A stretch of 64,000 nucleotides of DNA from Oscillospiraceae bacterium (GTDB lineage Bacteria > Bacillota_A > Clostridia > Oscillospirales > Oscillospiraceae). Where the stretch lies: contig CADADE010000010.1 of NCBI GenBank assembly GCA_902786615.1, positions 602-64,601 on the forward strand. The letters are read 5' to 3'. A program made the position numbers and the translations under genes. The notes under the pieces are model-generated. The model was not told the DNA's origin, made no database searches, and saw only the letters and a program-made list of their open reading frames with translations. Shown here one piece after another: positions 39,115 through 47,278 of this stretch. Each line of letters begins with the position of its first letter. Position 1 is the first letter of the stretch.

Positions 39115-41445
39115 TTATTCCTCCGCCTCGGCCGTCTTTTTCGCGGCGGTCCTGCGGGTTGTGGTCTTCTTTTCCGTGGTTTTGGCTGTGGTCTTCTTGG
39201 CGCTTGTTTTCTTTTCAGCCGTCTTCGCGCCGGTCTTCTTCTCGGCGGTTTTGGCTGCCGCCGCTTTTTTCTCCTCGGCGGCGGCCTTCTTCTCGGCCTT
39301 CTTTGCCTCTGCCTCGGCCTTTTCCTCGGGCGTCTTTTTCTTATACGTCCGCTTGTCCTCGGGCACGAAGTTCGGGCAGGCTTCATTGATGCAGAAGGAC
39401 TTCAGCGGTCCCCTGCCGCTGTGCTTGAACATGGTCTTGCCGCAGATGGGGCAATAGTCCTTGGTGGGCACGTCCCAGGTGATGAAGCCGCAGTCGGTGC
39501 CGCGCTCGCAGGCGTAAAAGACATAGCCCTTCTTGCTGGTGCGCTTGAGGATGCGCCCGCCGCACTTGGGGCATTTGCCGGGCATTTCGATGACAATGGG
39601 CTTGGTGAAGGTGCACTCCGGGAAGCCGGGGCAGGCCAGGAAATAGCCGAACTTGCCCTTCTTGACCACCATCTGCCGCCCGCAGACGTCGCAGTATTCG
39701 TCGCTCAGCACATCCGGCACCTTGAGGCGCACGCCCTCCAGAGCCTGCTCGGCCTCGTGCATCTCGCGGCTGAAATCGCCGTAGAAGTTTTTGAGCACGT
39801 CGCGCCACTCGACCTTGCCGTTTTCGATCTCATCCAGTTCTTCCTCCATCTGGTTGGTAAACTTGAGATCGACGATATCGGCAAAGCGCTCCTTCATGAG
39901 GCCCGTGACCACCTGGCCGAGGGGCGTAGGCTTGAGGTACTTGCCCTCCTTGATGACGTAATCGCGCGCGGTGATGGCGGAGATCGTGGGCGCGTAGGTC
40001 GACGGGCGGCCGATGCCCTTTTCCTCCATGGCGCGGATGAGGGTAGCCTCGGTATAACGGGCGGGCGGCTGGGTAAACTGCTGCTCGCTCATGAGCTTTT
40101 CAAGGGCCAGCTCCTGCCCCTCGCTGAGGCTGGGGAGAGGATTGGCAAGCTCGCTGGATTCTTCGTCCTTCGATTCCTCATAGACTGCGGTATAGCCCTT
40201 GAACTTGAGCTCGGAGTAATTGGCGCGGAAGGAATAGTCCGCCGCTCGGATGTCAACCGCCACGTTGTCATAGACGGCGTTGGCCATCTGGCAGGCGGTG
40301 AAGCGGCCCCAGATCAGGCGGTAAAGCCGGTACTGCTCCTGGGTCAGATCCTTGCGCACAAGCTCCGGCGTGAGGGTGACGTCCGTGGGACGGATGGCCT
40401 CATGCGCGTCCTGGGCGCCGGCCTTGGTCTTGAAGCGCCGGGGCTTTCCCGGGTAATACTCCGGGCCGTAGTGATCGGTGATATAGTCCTTTGCCGCGGC
40501 GAGGGCTTCCTCGGAAAGGCGCAGGGAGTCGGTACGCATATAGGTAATAAGGCCGATGCTGCCGTGGCCGCTGATCTCCACGCCCTCATAGAGCTGCTGG
40601 GCAATGGACATGGTGCGCCGCGGCGTCATGCTGAGGCGTCTGGACGCCTCCTGCTGCAGGGTGGAGGTGATGAACGGGGGCGCGGGGGATTTCTGCTTCT
40701 CGCCGCGCTTGACGGAGCCGACGGTGAAAACCGCGTCCTTCACCGCGTCCAGAACCGTGTCGACCTCTTCTTTGGAGTGAAGCTCCTGCTTTTTGTCGCC
40801 CTTGCCGTGGAAGCGCGCGGTGAAGGAGGAGTTTTCCGCTCCGCAGTTGAGGCGGGCGTCCAGCAGCCAGTATTCCTGAGGCGTAAAGGCCTCGATCTCT
40901 TCCTCCCGGTCCACCACCATGCGCGTGGCGACGGACTGGACGCGGCCCGCGCTCAGTCCCTTTTTGACCTTTTTCCACAGAAGCGGCGAGAGCTCATAGC
41001 CCACGATGCGGTCCAGGATGCGGCGCGCCTGCTGCGCGTCCACCAGATCCTGGTCGATGCTGCGCGGATGCTGGATGCTCTCGGTGACGACCTTCTTTGT
41101 GATCTCGTTGAAGGTCACGCGCTTGGCCTTGCTGTCGTCCAGCTCCAGAAGCTCCTTGAGATGCCAGGAGATCGCCTCGCCCTCGCGGTCAGGGTCCGTC
41201 GCGAGAAAGACGGTCTTGGCGTCCTTCGCCTCTTTTTTGAGCTCACTGATCAGCTCGCGCTTGTCACGCACGGGAATATACTGCGGCTCAAAGCCGTTTT
41301 CTATGTCAACGCCCATCTTGCTCTTAGGCAGATCTCTCAGATGTCCCATGGATGCAGTCACCTTGTAGCCGCTGCCCAGATATTTTTCAATGGTTTTCGC
41401 CTTGGCGGGCGACTCCACAATGACAAGATCCTTTGCTTTTGCCAT
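39115..41445 (-). CDS. topA: DNA topoisomerase I with Lys/Ala-rich C-terminal tail
   Basis: Type IA topoisomerase relaxes negative supercoils. The 776-residue protein has a TOPRIM domain (L-V-I-V-E-S-P-A-K-A-K-T-I, D-P-D-R-E-G-E-A-I-S-W-H), the active-site Tyr in I-T-Y-M-R-T-D-S (~residue 300) and three C-terminal zinc-finger repeats with paired Cys (about 575-700). The last ~75 residues are an Ala/Lys/Glu-rich, T-E-K-K-T-type basic tail, likely to bind DNA non-specifically. It follows dprA by 9 bases, the usual dprA-topA-trmFO order. Confidence 0.96.
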   Translation of the reverse strand: MAKAKDLVIVESPAKAKTIEKYLGSGYKVTASMGHLRDLPKSKMGVDIENGFEPQYIPVRDKRELISELKKEAKDAKTVFLATDPDREGEAISWHLKELLELDDSKAKRVTFNEITKKVVTESIQHPRSIDQDLVDAQQARRILDRIVGYELSPLLWKKVKKGLSAGRVQSVATRMVVDREEEIEAFTPQEYWLLDARLNCGAENSSFTARFHGKGDKKQELHSKEEVDTVLDAVKDAVFTVGSVKRGEKQKSPAPPFITSTLQQEASRRLSMTPRRTMSIAQQLYEGVEISGHGSIGLITYMRTDSLRLSEEALAAAKDYITDHYGPEYYPGKPRRFKTKAGAQDAHEAIRPTDVTLTPELVRKDLTQEQYRLYRLIWGRFTACQMANAVYDNVAVDIRAADYSFRANYSELKFKGYTAVYEESKDEESSELANPLPSLSEGQELALEKLMSEQQFTQPPARYTEATLIRAMEEKGIGRPSTYAPTISAITARDYVIKEGKYLKPTPLGQVVTGLMKERFADIVDLKFTNQMEEELDEIENGKVEWRDVLKNFYGDFSREMHEAEQALEGVRLKVPDVLSDEYCDVCGRQMVVKKGKFGYFLACPGFPECTFTKPIVIEMPGKCPKCGGRILKRTSKKGYVFYACERGTDCGFITWDVPTKDYCPICGKTMFKHSGRGPLKSFCINEACPNFVPEDKRTYKKKTPEEKAEAEAKKAEKKAAAEEKKAAAAKTAEKKTGAKTAEKKTSAKKTTAKTTEKKTTTRRTAAKKTAEAEE

Positions 41446-41454
41446 GATGCTTCC

Positions 41455-42696
41455 TCACTTTTGTATGGTATTCAAGCTGACGCGCCGGCCGGCCGATCGG
41501 CGGATATAGCCCTTGATCTCCAGGATCGTGAGCTGGGAGAGCACCTTTGCGGTACTCATGCCGGTGGCCTCGATGATATCGTCGATATGCGTCTCGCCCC
41601 GGCCGATGGCCGTGACGATTTGGAGCTGATCCTCGCTCAGCGCCTTGAGCTGTTCATGCAAGTCAATATATCCCGCGCTCTTTCCCTTGTCAATCTCTTT
41701 TTTTGACGAAGTTTCGCGCTTCTCGTCCGCTTTTGTCTTCTGCGGCGCCGGAATTTCGCGTCGGGGCGCTGTTTGTTCTTCCTTCTTCGTCATCGGCGGC
41801 GCGTGGCGCTCGGCGCCCGGCCTGTGGACGACCTCCGGGTAGAGCGCTTCATAATCCTCCATCACGTCCCAGCCGCAGGCGGCGGGCCGCGCGCCCTGCT
41901 TCAAGAGGATCATGATGCCCCCGCTGTTCTCGGCGTCGGCGTTTCCGGGGACGGCGAAAATCTCCTTCCCCTGCTCCAGCGCCTCCTGCGCAAAGAGAAG
42001 GCTGCCGCTCTGCTTCGGTGCCTCCACCACGCAGACGGCGTGGGAAAGGCCGGCCGAGACGCGGTTGCGCTCCCGGAAGAAGCGGTTTTGCGGCTTTGCG
42101 CCGGGCGGATACTCCGATACCAGCGCGCCCGTGGCGATCACATCCTCGCGCAGCTCGCCGCCCTCGCTATGGGCGGTGCCGAGCACGCCGATGCAGCAGC
42201 CGCCCGCGAGCAGGCAGCCCCTTGCCGCGGCGCGGTCGATGCCCTCGGTAAGGCCGGAGACGACAATGCCGCCGCAGTTTGCGATTTCAAAGGCAATGTC
42301 CCGCCCCATCTTGAGGCCGTAGGGCGTGGCCCTTCTGGTGCCGATCACAGCGACGGAGGGGATGCTGTCCACATCCGGCAGCCGCCCCTTGATATACAGT
42401 GCCACCGGCGGGTCCGCGATATTCCGCAGGCGCTGCGGATAAGCCGCGTCCGCCAGGGTCAGGATCTGGATATGCTCCCGGCGGCAGGCCTCGAGAATGC
42501 GGTCTGCCTCCCGCAGATCGCGCCGCTCGAAAAGCTCCGCCTCGTTGGCCGAGACGCCGGGCAGGTCTCTGTATGCGCCCGGCGGGGCAAGAAAGGCGCT
42601 CTCCGCGTCGCCGTAGCGCTCGACGAGGGCGTATCTTGCCCGCGGATTTGCCGAGCTCACGCTCGACAGCCATACCCAGTATCGAAGCGACGCCAT
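41455..42696 (-). CDS. dprA: DNA-processing protein DprA
   Basis: DprA loads RecA on incoming single-stranded DNA in natural transformation. The 413-residue protein (start at 42696 after GGGGAG; a longer TTG frame reaches 42717) has the Rossmann-like core: P-S-V-A-V-I-G-T-R-R-A-T-P-Y-G, G-G-I-V-V-S-G-L-T-E-G-I-D and F-F-R-E-R-N-R-V-S-A-G-L-S. A charged linker (E-E-Q-T-A-P, K-K-E-I-D) leads to a C-terminal winged helix (~350-413). First in the topA-trmFO-plsX-rnc run. Confidence 0.93.
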   Translation of the reverse strand: MASLRYWVWLSSVSSANPRARYALVERYGDAESAFLAPPGAYRDLPGVSANEAELFERRDLREADRILEACRREHIQILTLADAAYPQRLRNIADPPVALYIKGRLPDVDSIPSVAVIGTRRATPYGLKMGRDIAFEIANCGGIVVSGLTEGIDRAAARGCLLAGGCCIGVLGTAHSEGGELREDVIATGALVSEYPPGAKPQNRFFRERNRVSAGLSHAVCVVEAPKQSGSLLFAQEALEQGKEIFAVPGNADAENSGGIMILLKQGARPAACGWDVMEDYEALYPEVVHRPGAERHAPPMTKKEEQTAPRREIPAPQKTKADEKRETSSKKEIDKGKSAGYIDLHEQLKALSEDQLQIVTAIGRGETHIDDIIEATGMSTAKVLSQLTILEIKGYIRRSAGRRVSLNTIQK

Positions 42697-42731
42697 ATCT
42701 CTCCCCTGCCTTTTCAATCCTCTTCTTTTTT

Positions 42732-42775
42732 GGCTCCCTCTCTGAGGGAGCTGTCGCGCAGCGGCTGAGGGAGTC
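42732..42775. repeat. Dispersed intergenic repeat, short copy
   Basis: GGCTCCCTCTCTGAGGGAGC, then CGCGCAGCGGCTGAGGGAGTC. Ends match those of 31028-31128. Palindromic; lies between the TrmH-family gene and dprA. Confidence 0.7.
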
Positions 42776-42818
42776 TGCCTTCACCGCTGTGCAGTTTTCT
42801 TCCTCCGCCGTGGGCAAA

Positions 42819-43574
42819 TCACCGTGCCATCTCCCACAGGACGATTGCCGCGGCGACGGCGGCGTTTAAGGATTCGCTGCCCGGCGACATGGGGATGATA
42901 AGCTCCCCGTCGCAGTTTTTGAGCAGCTCCGCGCTCAGGCCGCGCCCCTCGCTGCCGATGGCGACGACGGCATTCTTGAGCGGCAGCGCCCGGATATCGA
43001 CAGCCCTCTCCGACAGCGCCGCGCCGTAGAGCTTCAGGCCGTTCCGGTCGGCAAGCGCCCTGGCCTCCGTTGCTGAACAGTGCAGGAGCTTTTCCCGGAA
43101 GATCGCGCCCATGGTGGCCCGCGCCGTCTTGGGACTGTACACATCCGCGCACGCGCCGCACAGCAGCACCGTTTCGATCCCCATGGCGGCCGCGGTGCGG
43201 ATCACGGTTCCGACGTTTCCGGGGTCCTGTACGTTTTCGAGCAGGATCGCCCGCTCAAACGTCGGCTCCGCCTCCGCCGGGATCGCCAGCGTAAAGAGCG
43301 GGCCGGGGCTGTTTTTCATGGGGGAGACGTAATCGAAGAGATCTTCCGGCGCGGTGTATTGTTTTACGGCCTCCGGCAGCGAAAGCTCCCCTGCCGCGCC
43401 CTTCCAGAGCACGGTGCGCAGCTCTGCGCCCTTGTCCAGCGCCTCCGCCAGAAGCTTATGCCCGTCGCAGAGATACTCCCCCTCCGCGCGGCGGAAGGCC
43501 CCATCCGCGCTCAGCGCGCGCAGACGGAGGATGAGCGGATTTTTCCTTGAAGTGATGTGTTCCACAGGGTTCAT
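42819..43574 (-). CDS. TrmH/SpoU-family RNA 2'-O-methyltransferase
   Basis: The 251-residue protein (start at 43574, with GGAAAGGA upstream, rather than 43628) has an N-terminal substrate domain (I-T-S-R-K-N-P-L-I, R-x-x-G-E-Y-L-C-D-G-H-K-L) and a SpoU knot domain: E-N-V-Q-D-P-G-N-V-G-T-V-I-R-T-A (motif 1), A-I-G-S-E-G-R-G-L (motif 2) and I-P-M-S-P-G-S-E-S-L-N-A-A-V-A (motif 3). Such enzymes modify 23S rRNA or tRNA; this group resembles YsgA. Precise target unknown. Confidence 0.9.
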   Translation of the reverse strand: MNPVEHITSRKNPLILRLRALSADGAFRRAEGEYLCDGHKLLAEALDKGAELRTVLWKGAAGELSLPEAVKQYTAPEDLFDYVSPMKNSPGPLFTLAIPAEAEPTFERAILLENVQDPGNVGTVIRTAAAMGIETVLLCGACADVYSPKTARATMGAIFREKLLHCSATEARALADRNGLKLYGAALSERAVDIRALPLKNAVVAIGSEGRGLSAELLKNCDGELIIPMSPGSESLNAAVAAAIVLWEMAR

Positions 43575-43660
43575 GTGTTCCTTTCCGCTGTGTACTATTA
43601 TAATAACAATGACAGCATCATAATACAAGTTTCGCTGTTTCGCAAGTCCCCCGGGTGAAA

Positions 43661-43693
43661 ATCATCCCGGCGTCCTTTCTCGGACGCCGGGAT
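43661..43693 (-). terminator. Terminator of the ArsB/NhaD-type transporter gene
   Basis: ATCCCGGCGTCC and GGACGCCGGGAT form a perfect 12-bp stem, followed on the minus strand by GATTTTC. Confidence 0.8.
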
Positions 43694-43710
43694 CAGAGGA
43701 TGCATTTTGC

Positions 43711-45021
43711 TTATTTGATGCCCCAGAAGGCCCAGATGAACGCCGCGCCGACGATCACCGCCGTCAGGGTGAAGGGGACGCCGATGCGCAGGAAGTCCTT
43801 GCTGGTGACCGTCTCGCCGTTTTTGCGCAGAATGCCGATGGCCGTGATATTGGCCGAGGCCCCGATGGGGGTGAGGTTCCCGCCGAGGGTCGCGCCGGTG
43901 AGCAGGCCGAAGTAGAAGACCGTGGGGTCGACCGCCATGAGCGCCGCGATGCTGCGCGCCACGGGCAGCATGGTCGCCACATAGGGGATGTTGTCGATAA
44001 AGGCGGAAAGGCCCACCGAAACCACGACGATCAGCACATACAGCAGGAATGGATTGTTGCCCGCCGCCTTGTGGAAGACCCCGGCCACCGCGTCGATGAC
44101 GCCGGCGGAGCGGATGCCCTCAATGACCATAAAGAGGCCGAAGAGCAGCAGCAGCGTATCCATGTCCAGGCTCTTGGCCGCGCGGATAAAGGGATTGCCG
44201 GAGCGCTCTTTGATGCTCTGGCGTATAAGGCCGATGAGGGCGAAGAGCACGCAGGAAAGCCCGCTTCTCAAGCCGTGCAGGACCTTCAGCGTGGGATTCT
44301 GCGGTTCGGGGACGAAGGACATGCAGATGAGCAGCAGGACGGTGCCGATCATGAGCCAGCTCGGAACCAGATCGTCCACCTCGGTCTCGACCTTGGCCTC
44401 CACCTTCTCCGTATAGTTGCGGAAGAGGTACATGAGCACCAGCAGAGACGCCAGCGCGCCGAGCTCGGTGCTGAAGAAGATGCTGGGCTTGCCCTTCATC
44501 CAGAAGAAGTCCATGAAGTTCATGTTCGCAAAGCCGCCCAGCAGGATGCTGGTGGTGTCGCCCACGAGGGTAGCCGCGCCCTGGAGGTTGGAGGAAACGG
44601 ATATGGCGATCAGCACCGGCACAGGCGAAATTTTCAGCTTGCGCGAGATGGCAAGGCCGACAGGCGCCACCATCAGGAGCGTCGCCACGTTGTCCACGAA
44701 CGCGCTCACAACGCCGGCAAAGAGGCTCAGCGCCGTGACGGCCCACATGACGTTCGGCACCTTCACCATCATCATCTCCGCAAGGCGGGCGGGCATGCGG
44801 CTTTCGATAAAGAGCATGACCGTGCACATGGTGGCGGAGATCATCAGCAGGACGTTATAGTCCACCGCCTGCAGCGCGGTGAGCGGCGTCATCCTGAAAA
44901 AGCCCATCGCGCCGAGAATCATCATCACCACGGCGGAGCCCAGGGCGATCCAGGGGCGGTACTTCTGAAAGCTCAGCATGAGCACATAGGTCAGGATAAA
45001 CACGATCAGGGCAGGAACCAA
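43711..45021 (-). CDS. ArsB/NhaD (ion transporter superfamily) permease under a Mn2+ riboswitch
   Basis: The 436-residue protein has about eleven hydrophobic helices in two similar halves. It carries the superfamily motifs A-F-V-D-N-V-A-T (first half) and S-A-F-I-D-N-I-P-Y-V-A-T-M-L-P (second half), plus G-A-T-L-G-G-N-L-T-P-I-G-A-S-A-N, typical of ArsB/NhaD/SLC13-like carriers for arsenite, Na+/H+ or dicarboxylates. A yybP-ykoY riboswitch upstream suggests the substrate or physiology is linked to Mn2+, for example efflux of excess Mn2+; this is inference. The TTG start has GGAGG 7 bases before it. Single-gene transcript with a terminator. Confidence 0.82.
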   Translation of the reverse strand: MVPALIVFILTYVLMLSFQKYRPWIALGSAVVMMILGAMGFFRMTPLTALQAVDYNVLLMISATMCTVMLFIESRMPARLAEMMMVKVPNVMWAVTALSLFAGVVSAFVDNVATLLMVAPVGLAISRKLKISPVPVLIAISVSSNLQGAATLVGDTTSILLGGFANMNFMDFFWMKGKPSIFFSTELGALASLLVLMYLFRNYTEKVEAKVETEVDDLVPSWLMIGTVLLLICMSFVPEPQNPTLKVLHGLRSGLSCVLFALIGLIRQSIKERSGNPFIRAAKSLDMDTLLLLFGLFMVIEGIRSAGVIDAVAGVFHKAAGNNPFLLYVLIVVVSVGLSAFIDNIPYVATMLPVARSIAALMAVDPTVFYFGLLTGATLGGNLTPIGASANITAIGILRKNGETVTSKDFLRIGVPFTLTAVIVGAAFIWAFWGIK

Positions 45022-45060
45022 GACAATCCCTCCAAAACAGATAGAGTTTGCGAATGAGTA

Positions 45061-45195
45061 AAAAAAAGACCCTTACCGCTGGGACAGCTTCCCATGGTAA
45101 AAGTCTTGCCGTTTACCGGGCAGACCGGGGGCCGCGGCCCCGGGAATGGCGATCTGCCCGACGCCGCACAGGCGCCGGCTACTCCCTAATACATG
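45061..45195 (-). ncRNA. yybP-ykoY (Mn2+) riboswitch with terminator
   Basis: The minus-strand leader contains AGGGAGTAGCC (plus 45177-45187), the hallmark L1 loop of this class. A stem and GCGTCGG follow, then a long GC stem (GGCAGA...TCTGCC) and, at the 3' side, CGGCAAGACTTTTACC, matching the GCAAGACC-type 3' strand of the aptamer. GACTTTTACC can also pair with GGTAAGGGTC (plus 45068-45077) to form a terminator with seven or eight T. Mn2+ binding would keep this strand in the aptamer's P1 and allow transcription, an ON switch. Recognised by pattern, not by a covariance search. Confidence 0.82.
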
Positions 45196-45330
45196 CGGTA
45201 TCGTAACACAGGGCAGGACAATTGTCAAAGGATTTTCCGCATTTTTTCACGCGGACAGTGGAAAAATACGCCGGATCATGGTAGAATGGACGCAACAAAA
45301 GAGCTTAAATCAAGCGAAGGAGTGACATAC

Positions 45331-46548
45331 ATGGAAACGCTGAAGCCCGCACTGAGCGAGATCATGGCGGCCTCTAACCGTCTCAAATCCATTCTGCACC
45401 ACACGGAGCTGGATCTCTCCTCCACCTTCTCCCGCATGACCGGCGGCAACATCTATCTCAAGTGCGAAAACCGACAGAAGACCGGCTCCTTCAAGATTCG
45501 CGGCGCGACCAATAAGCTCTCCGCCATGGTCGAGCGGGGCGAGCGCTGCCCGGTCGTCGCCTCCTCCGCCGGGAACCACGCTCAGGGTGTGGCCTGCGCG
45601 GCCTCCGCCTTCGGCATCCCGGCCACCATCGTTATGCCCAAGACCGCGCCCATCGCCAAAATTCAGGCGACGGAGGGTTATGGCGCAAAGGTGGTGCTGG
45701 CGGGCTCCGGCTATGACGACGCCTACGCCAAAGCCTGCGAGATCTGTGCGGAAGAGGGCGCGGCCTTCCTGCATCCCTATAACGATCTGGAGGTCATCGC
45801 GGGTCAGGGCACGCTGGGGCTTGAAATTCTCGGCGACCTGCCGACGGTGGACATCATCATCACCCCCGCGGGCGGCGGCGGGCTGCTGGCGGGCGTCATC
45901 GCCGCGGTCAAGCAGGTCAATCCCCGCGTCCGGGTCTACGGCGTTCAGGCCGAGGGGGCCAACGCCATCGCCCAGAGCTTCCGGGAAAAGCGCCTCATCA
46001 CCACGGCGACAGCCTCCACCATTGCCGACGGCATTGCGGTCAAGAGCCCCGGCGACATCACCGTGGATATCATCAACAGCTTCTGCGACGGCGTGGTCAC
46101 CGTGTCCGACACGCAGATCGCGGATGCGATCCTGCTGCTCATGGAGCGCTGTAAGATGATCGTGGAGCCCGCGGGCGCGACGCCGGTCGCGGCGGTCCTG
46201 AACGGCAAGATCGACGTACAGGGCAAGAACGTGGTGTGCCTGCTCTCCGGCGGCAACATCGATGTGAGCTTTATCCAGAGCATCATTGAGCAGGGCATGG
46301 CAGCCCGCCATCGCCGCATCCGCTTCACCGCCCGTCTGCTGGACAAGCCCGGCAGTCTGGTGCAGGTGCTCGGCATCCTCGCCGACAGCGGGGCCAACAT
46401 CCTCACCATTGAGCATGACAAGCTGGCCGCGGGTCTCAATCCCAACGAAACCAAGGTACATATCGCCTGCGAGGTGGCGGGCAAGCCCCACGCCGAAGCC
46501 GTGCTGGACGAGCTCAAGAACCACGGCTACGAGGTGGAGCTGGACTGA
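45331..46548 (+). CDS. ilvA: Threonine ammonia-lyase with C-terminal ACT domain
   Basis: The enzyme deaminates threonine to 2-oxobutyrate with PLP, for isoleucine synthesis or threonine breakdown. The 405-residue protein has the PLP Lys in T-G-S-F-K-I-R-G-A (~residue 57), S-S-A-G-N-H-A-Q-G, the phosphate-binding G-G-G-G-L and S-G-G-N. One ACT domain follows (~330-405, I-R-F-T-A-R-L-L-D-K-P-G-S-L), which marks the short form rather than the two-domain biosynthetic enzyme. GAAGGAG precedes the ATG; the longer frame to 45193 lacks an RBS. A TAGAAT -10 lies at 45282-45287. Confidence 0.92.
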   Translation: METLKPALSEIMAASNRLKSILHHTELDLSSTFSRMTGGNIYLKCENRQKTGSFKIRGATNKLSAMVERGERCPVVASSAGNHAQGVACAASAFGIPATIVMPKTAPIAKIQATEGYGAKVVLAGSGYDDAYAKACEICAEEGAAFLHPYNDLEVIAGQGTLGLEILGDLPTVDIIITPAGGGGLLAGVIAAVKQVNPRVRVYGVQAEGANAIAQSFREKRLITTATASTIADGIAVKSPGDITVDIINSFCDGVVTVSDTQIADAILLLMERCKMIVEPAGATPVAAVLNGKIDVQGKNVVCLLSGGNIDVSFIQSIIEQGMAARHRRIRFTARLLDKPGSLVQVLGILADSGANILTIEHDKLAAGLNPNETKVHIACEVAGKPHAEAVLDELKNHGYEVELD

Positions 46549-46553
46549 GGCGC

Positions 46554-46583
46554 TTGACAGGAGCGTACTGTGAATGTTACAAT
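46554..46583 (+). promoter_or_regulatory. Promoter of the coiled-coil protein gene
   Basis: TTGACA (46554-46559), 18-base spacer, TACAAT (46578-46583). Lies directly after the ilvA stop. Confidence 0.65.
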
Positions 46584-46603
46584 TGCTTATGAGGTGAGTG
46601 AAT

Positions 46604-46951
46604 ATGCTGGACGCGAATGATATACAGATTATCTCCAAAATTGTAAGCGACGCCCTTGCCGAGGAACGCAAGCACACCGAGGCCATGTTTGCTGAGCAGA
46701 AGAAGGAAATCCGGGCGGAAATGCTGGCGATTTCTGCTCAGCAAAAGCAGGAAATCCATGCGGACATGATGACCATTATCGAGTCCGAGGTCAATCCCAA
46801 GCTTCGCATTCTGGCTGAAGGTCACGAAGCGCTCCTGGAGCGGATGACGCCGCCCGAAGAGATTGCGACTATGAAGGCCGATATCGTGGTTTTGAAGGAA
46901 GCCGTAAGGAGCCTGAGCATGAAGGTGAACGCCCTGCAGAAGGCGCAGTAA
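46604..46951 (+). CDS. Small coiled-coil protein of unknown function
   Basis: The 115-residue protein is almost wholly helical, with heptad-like spacing (E-Q-K-K-E-I-R-A-E-M-L-A-I-S-A-Q-Q-K-Q-E, residues ~30-50) and a second coil at the end (V-L-K-E-A-V-R-S-L-S-M-K-V-N-A-L). The sequence of its N-terminal half repeats itself around A-E-Q-K-K-E-I and A-Q-Q-K-Q-E-I. No family recognised. The ATG at 46604 is better spaced from GAGGTGAG than the GTG at 46598. Own promoter. Confidence 0.6.
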   Translation: MLDANDIQIISKIVSDALAEERKHTEAMFAEQKKEIRAEMLAISAQQKQEIHADMMTIIESEVNPKLRILAEGHEALLERMTPPEEIATMKADIVVLKEAVRSLSMKVNALQKAQ

Positions 46952-47016
46952 GTCGCTCTTTCTATCCATACACGCCATACACGAAAATAGACGCTGCCGC
47001 TTCCGGGCGCTTTGCC

Positions 47017-47044
47017 TTGACAAAACATCCCCGCGTGGTATAAT
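47017..47044 (+). promoter_or_regulatory. Strong promoter of a candidate small RNA
   Basis: TTGACA (47017-47022), 16-base spacer, TATAAT (47039-47044). No credible plus-strand protein gene follows before the terminator. Confidence 0.75.
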
Positions 47045-47147
47045 GAAGATACAAAAGGGCGCTGTTGATTTGACGGTTGGCCCTATCGATGCAACATTTT
47101 TGTTGACCGTTCGGGTTGCAGCCGGGCGGTCAACGAGCTTTTAAAGC

Positions 47148-47240
47148 TCAGTAAGCCTTTGGCGCTATGTACAGCATGATCATAACGATCACGATGAGGC
47201 ACAGCACAAAGCAATTGAAAAAAGGCTGCGCCGATCGCAT
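47148..47240 (-). CDS. Possible 30-residue single-helix membrane peptide
   Basis: The ORF encodes one strongly hydrophobic helix (F-V-L-C-L-I-V-I-V-M-I-M-L-Y-I) flanked by Q-P-F-F-N-C and A-P-K-A-Y. It lies just after the glyA terminator stem, whose loop contains its ATG. The RBS is poor (AAAAGG within the stem). A TTGACA that includes the glyA stop could drive it, but the -10 (TAGCAA) is weak. The size, hydrophobicity and an opposing antisense RNA recall type I toxin loci. A chance ORF is quite possible. Confidence 0.3.
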   Translation of the reverse strand: MRSAQPFFNCFVLCLIVIVMIMLYIAPKAY

Positions 47241-47255
47241 GCGGCGCAGCCTTTT
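47219..47255. terminator. Bidirectional terminator (glyA and the small RNA)
   Basis: GGCTGCGCC (47224-47232) and GGCGCAGCC (47243-47251) form a perfect stem with A-tract and T-tract flanks on both strands. Confidence 0.85.
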
Positions 47256-47278
47256 GCTATGCACGAATAAATATTATG

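Larger units (their letters stand above)
47051..47258 (+). ncRNA. Candidate small RNA (about 205 nt)
   Basis: The stretch between a near-consensus promoter and a strong terminator is structured: GTTGACCG pairs with CGGTCAAC (8 bp), and GAGCTTTTAAAGCTC is a short hairpin. The only plus-strand ORF (from 47167) runs through the terminator and is not credible. The RNA would be fully antisense to a 30-codon hydrophobic ORF on the minus strand (47148-47240). No known RNA family is recognised. Confidence 0.45.

Noticed and set aside
38185..41706. 1173-codon plus-strand open frame
   Set aside because: It is wholly antisense to topA and trmFO, has no RBS, and reads as the low-complexity His/Leu/Gly-rich product typical of GC-rich shadow frames.
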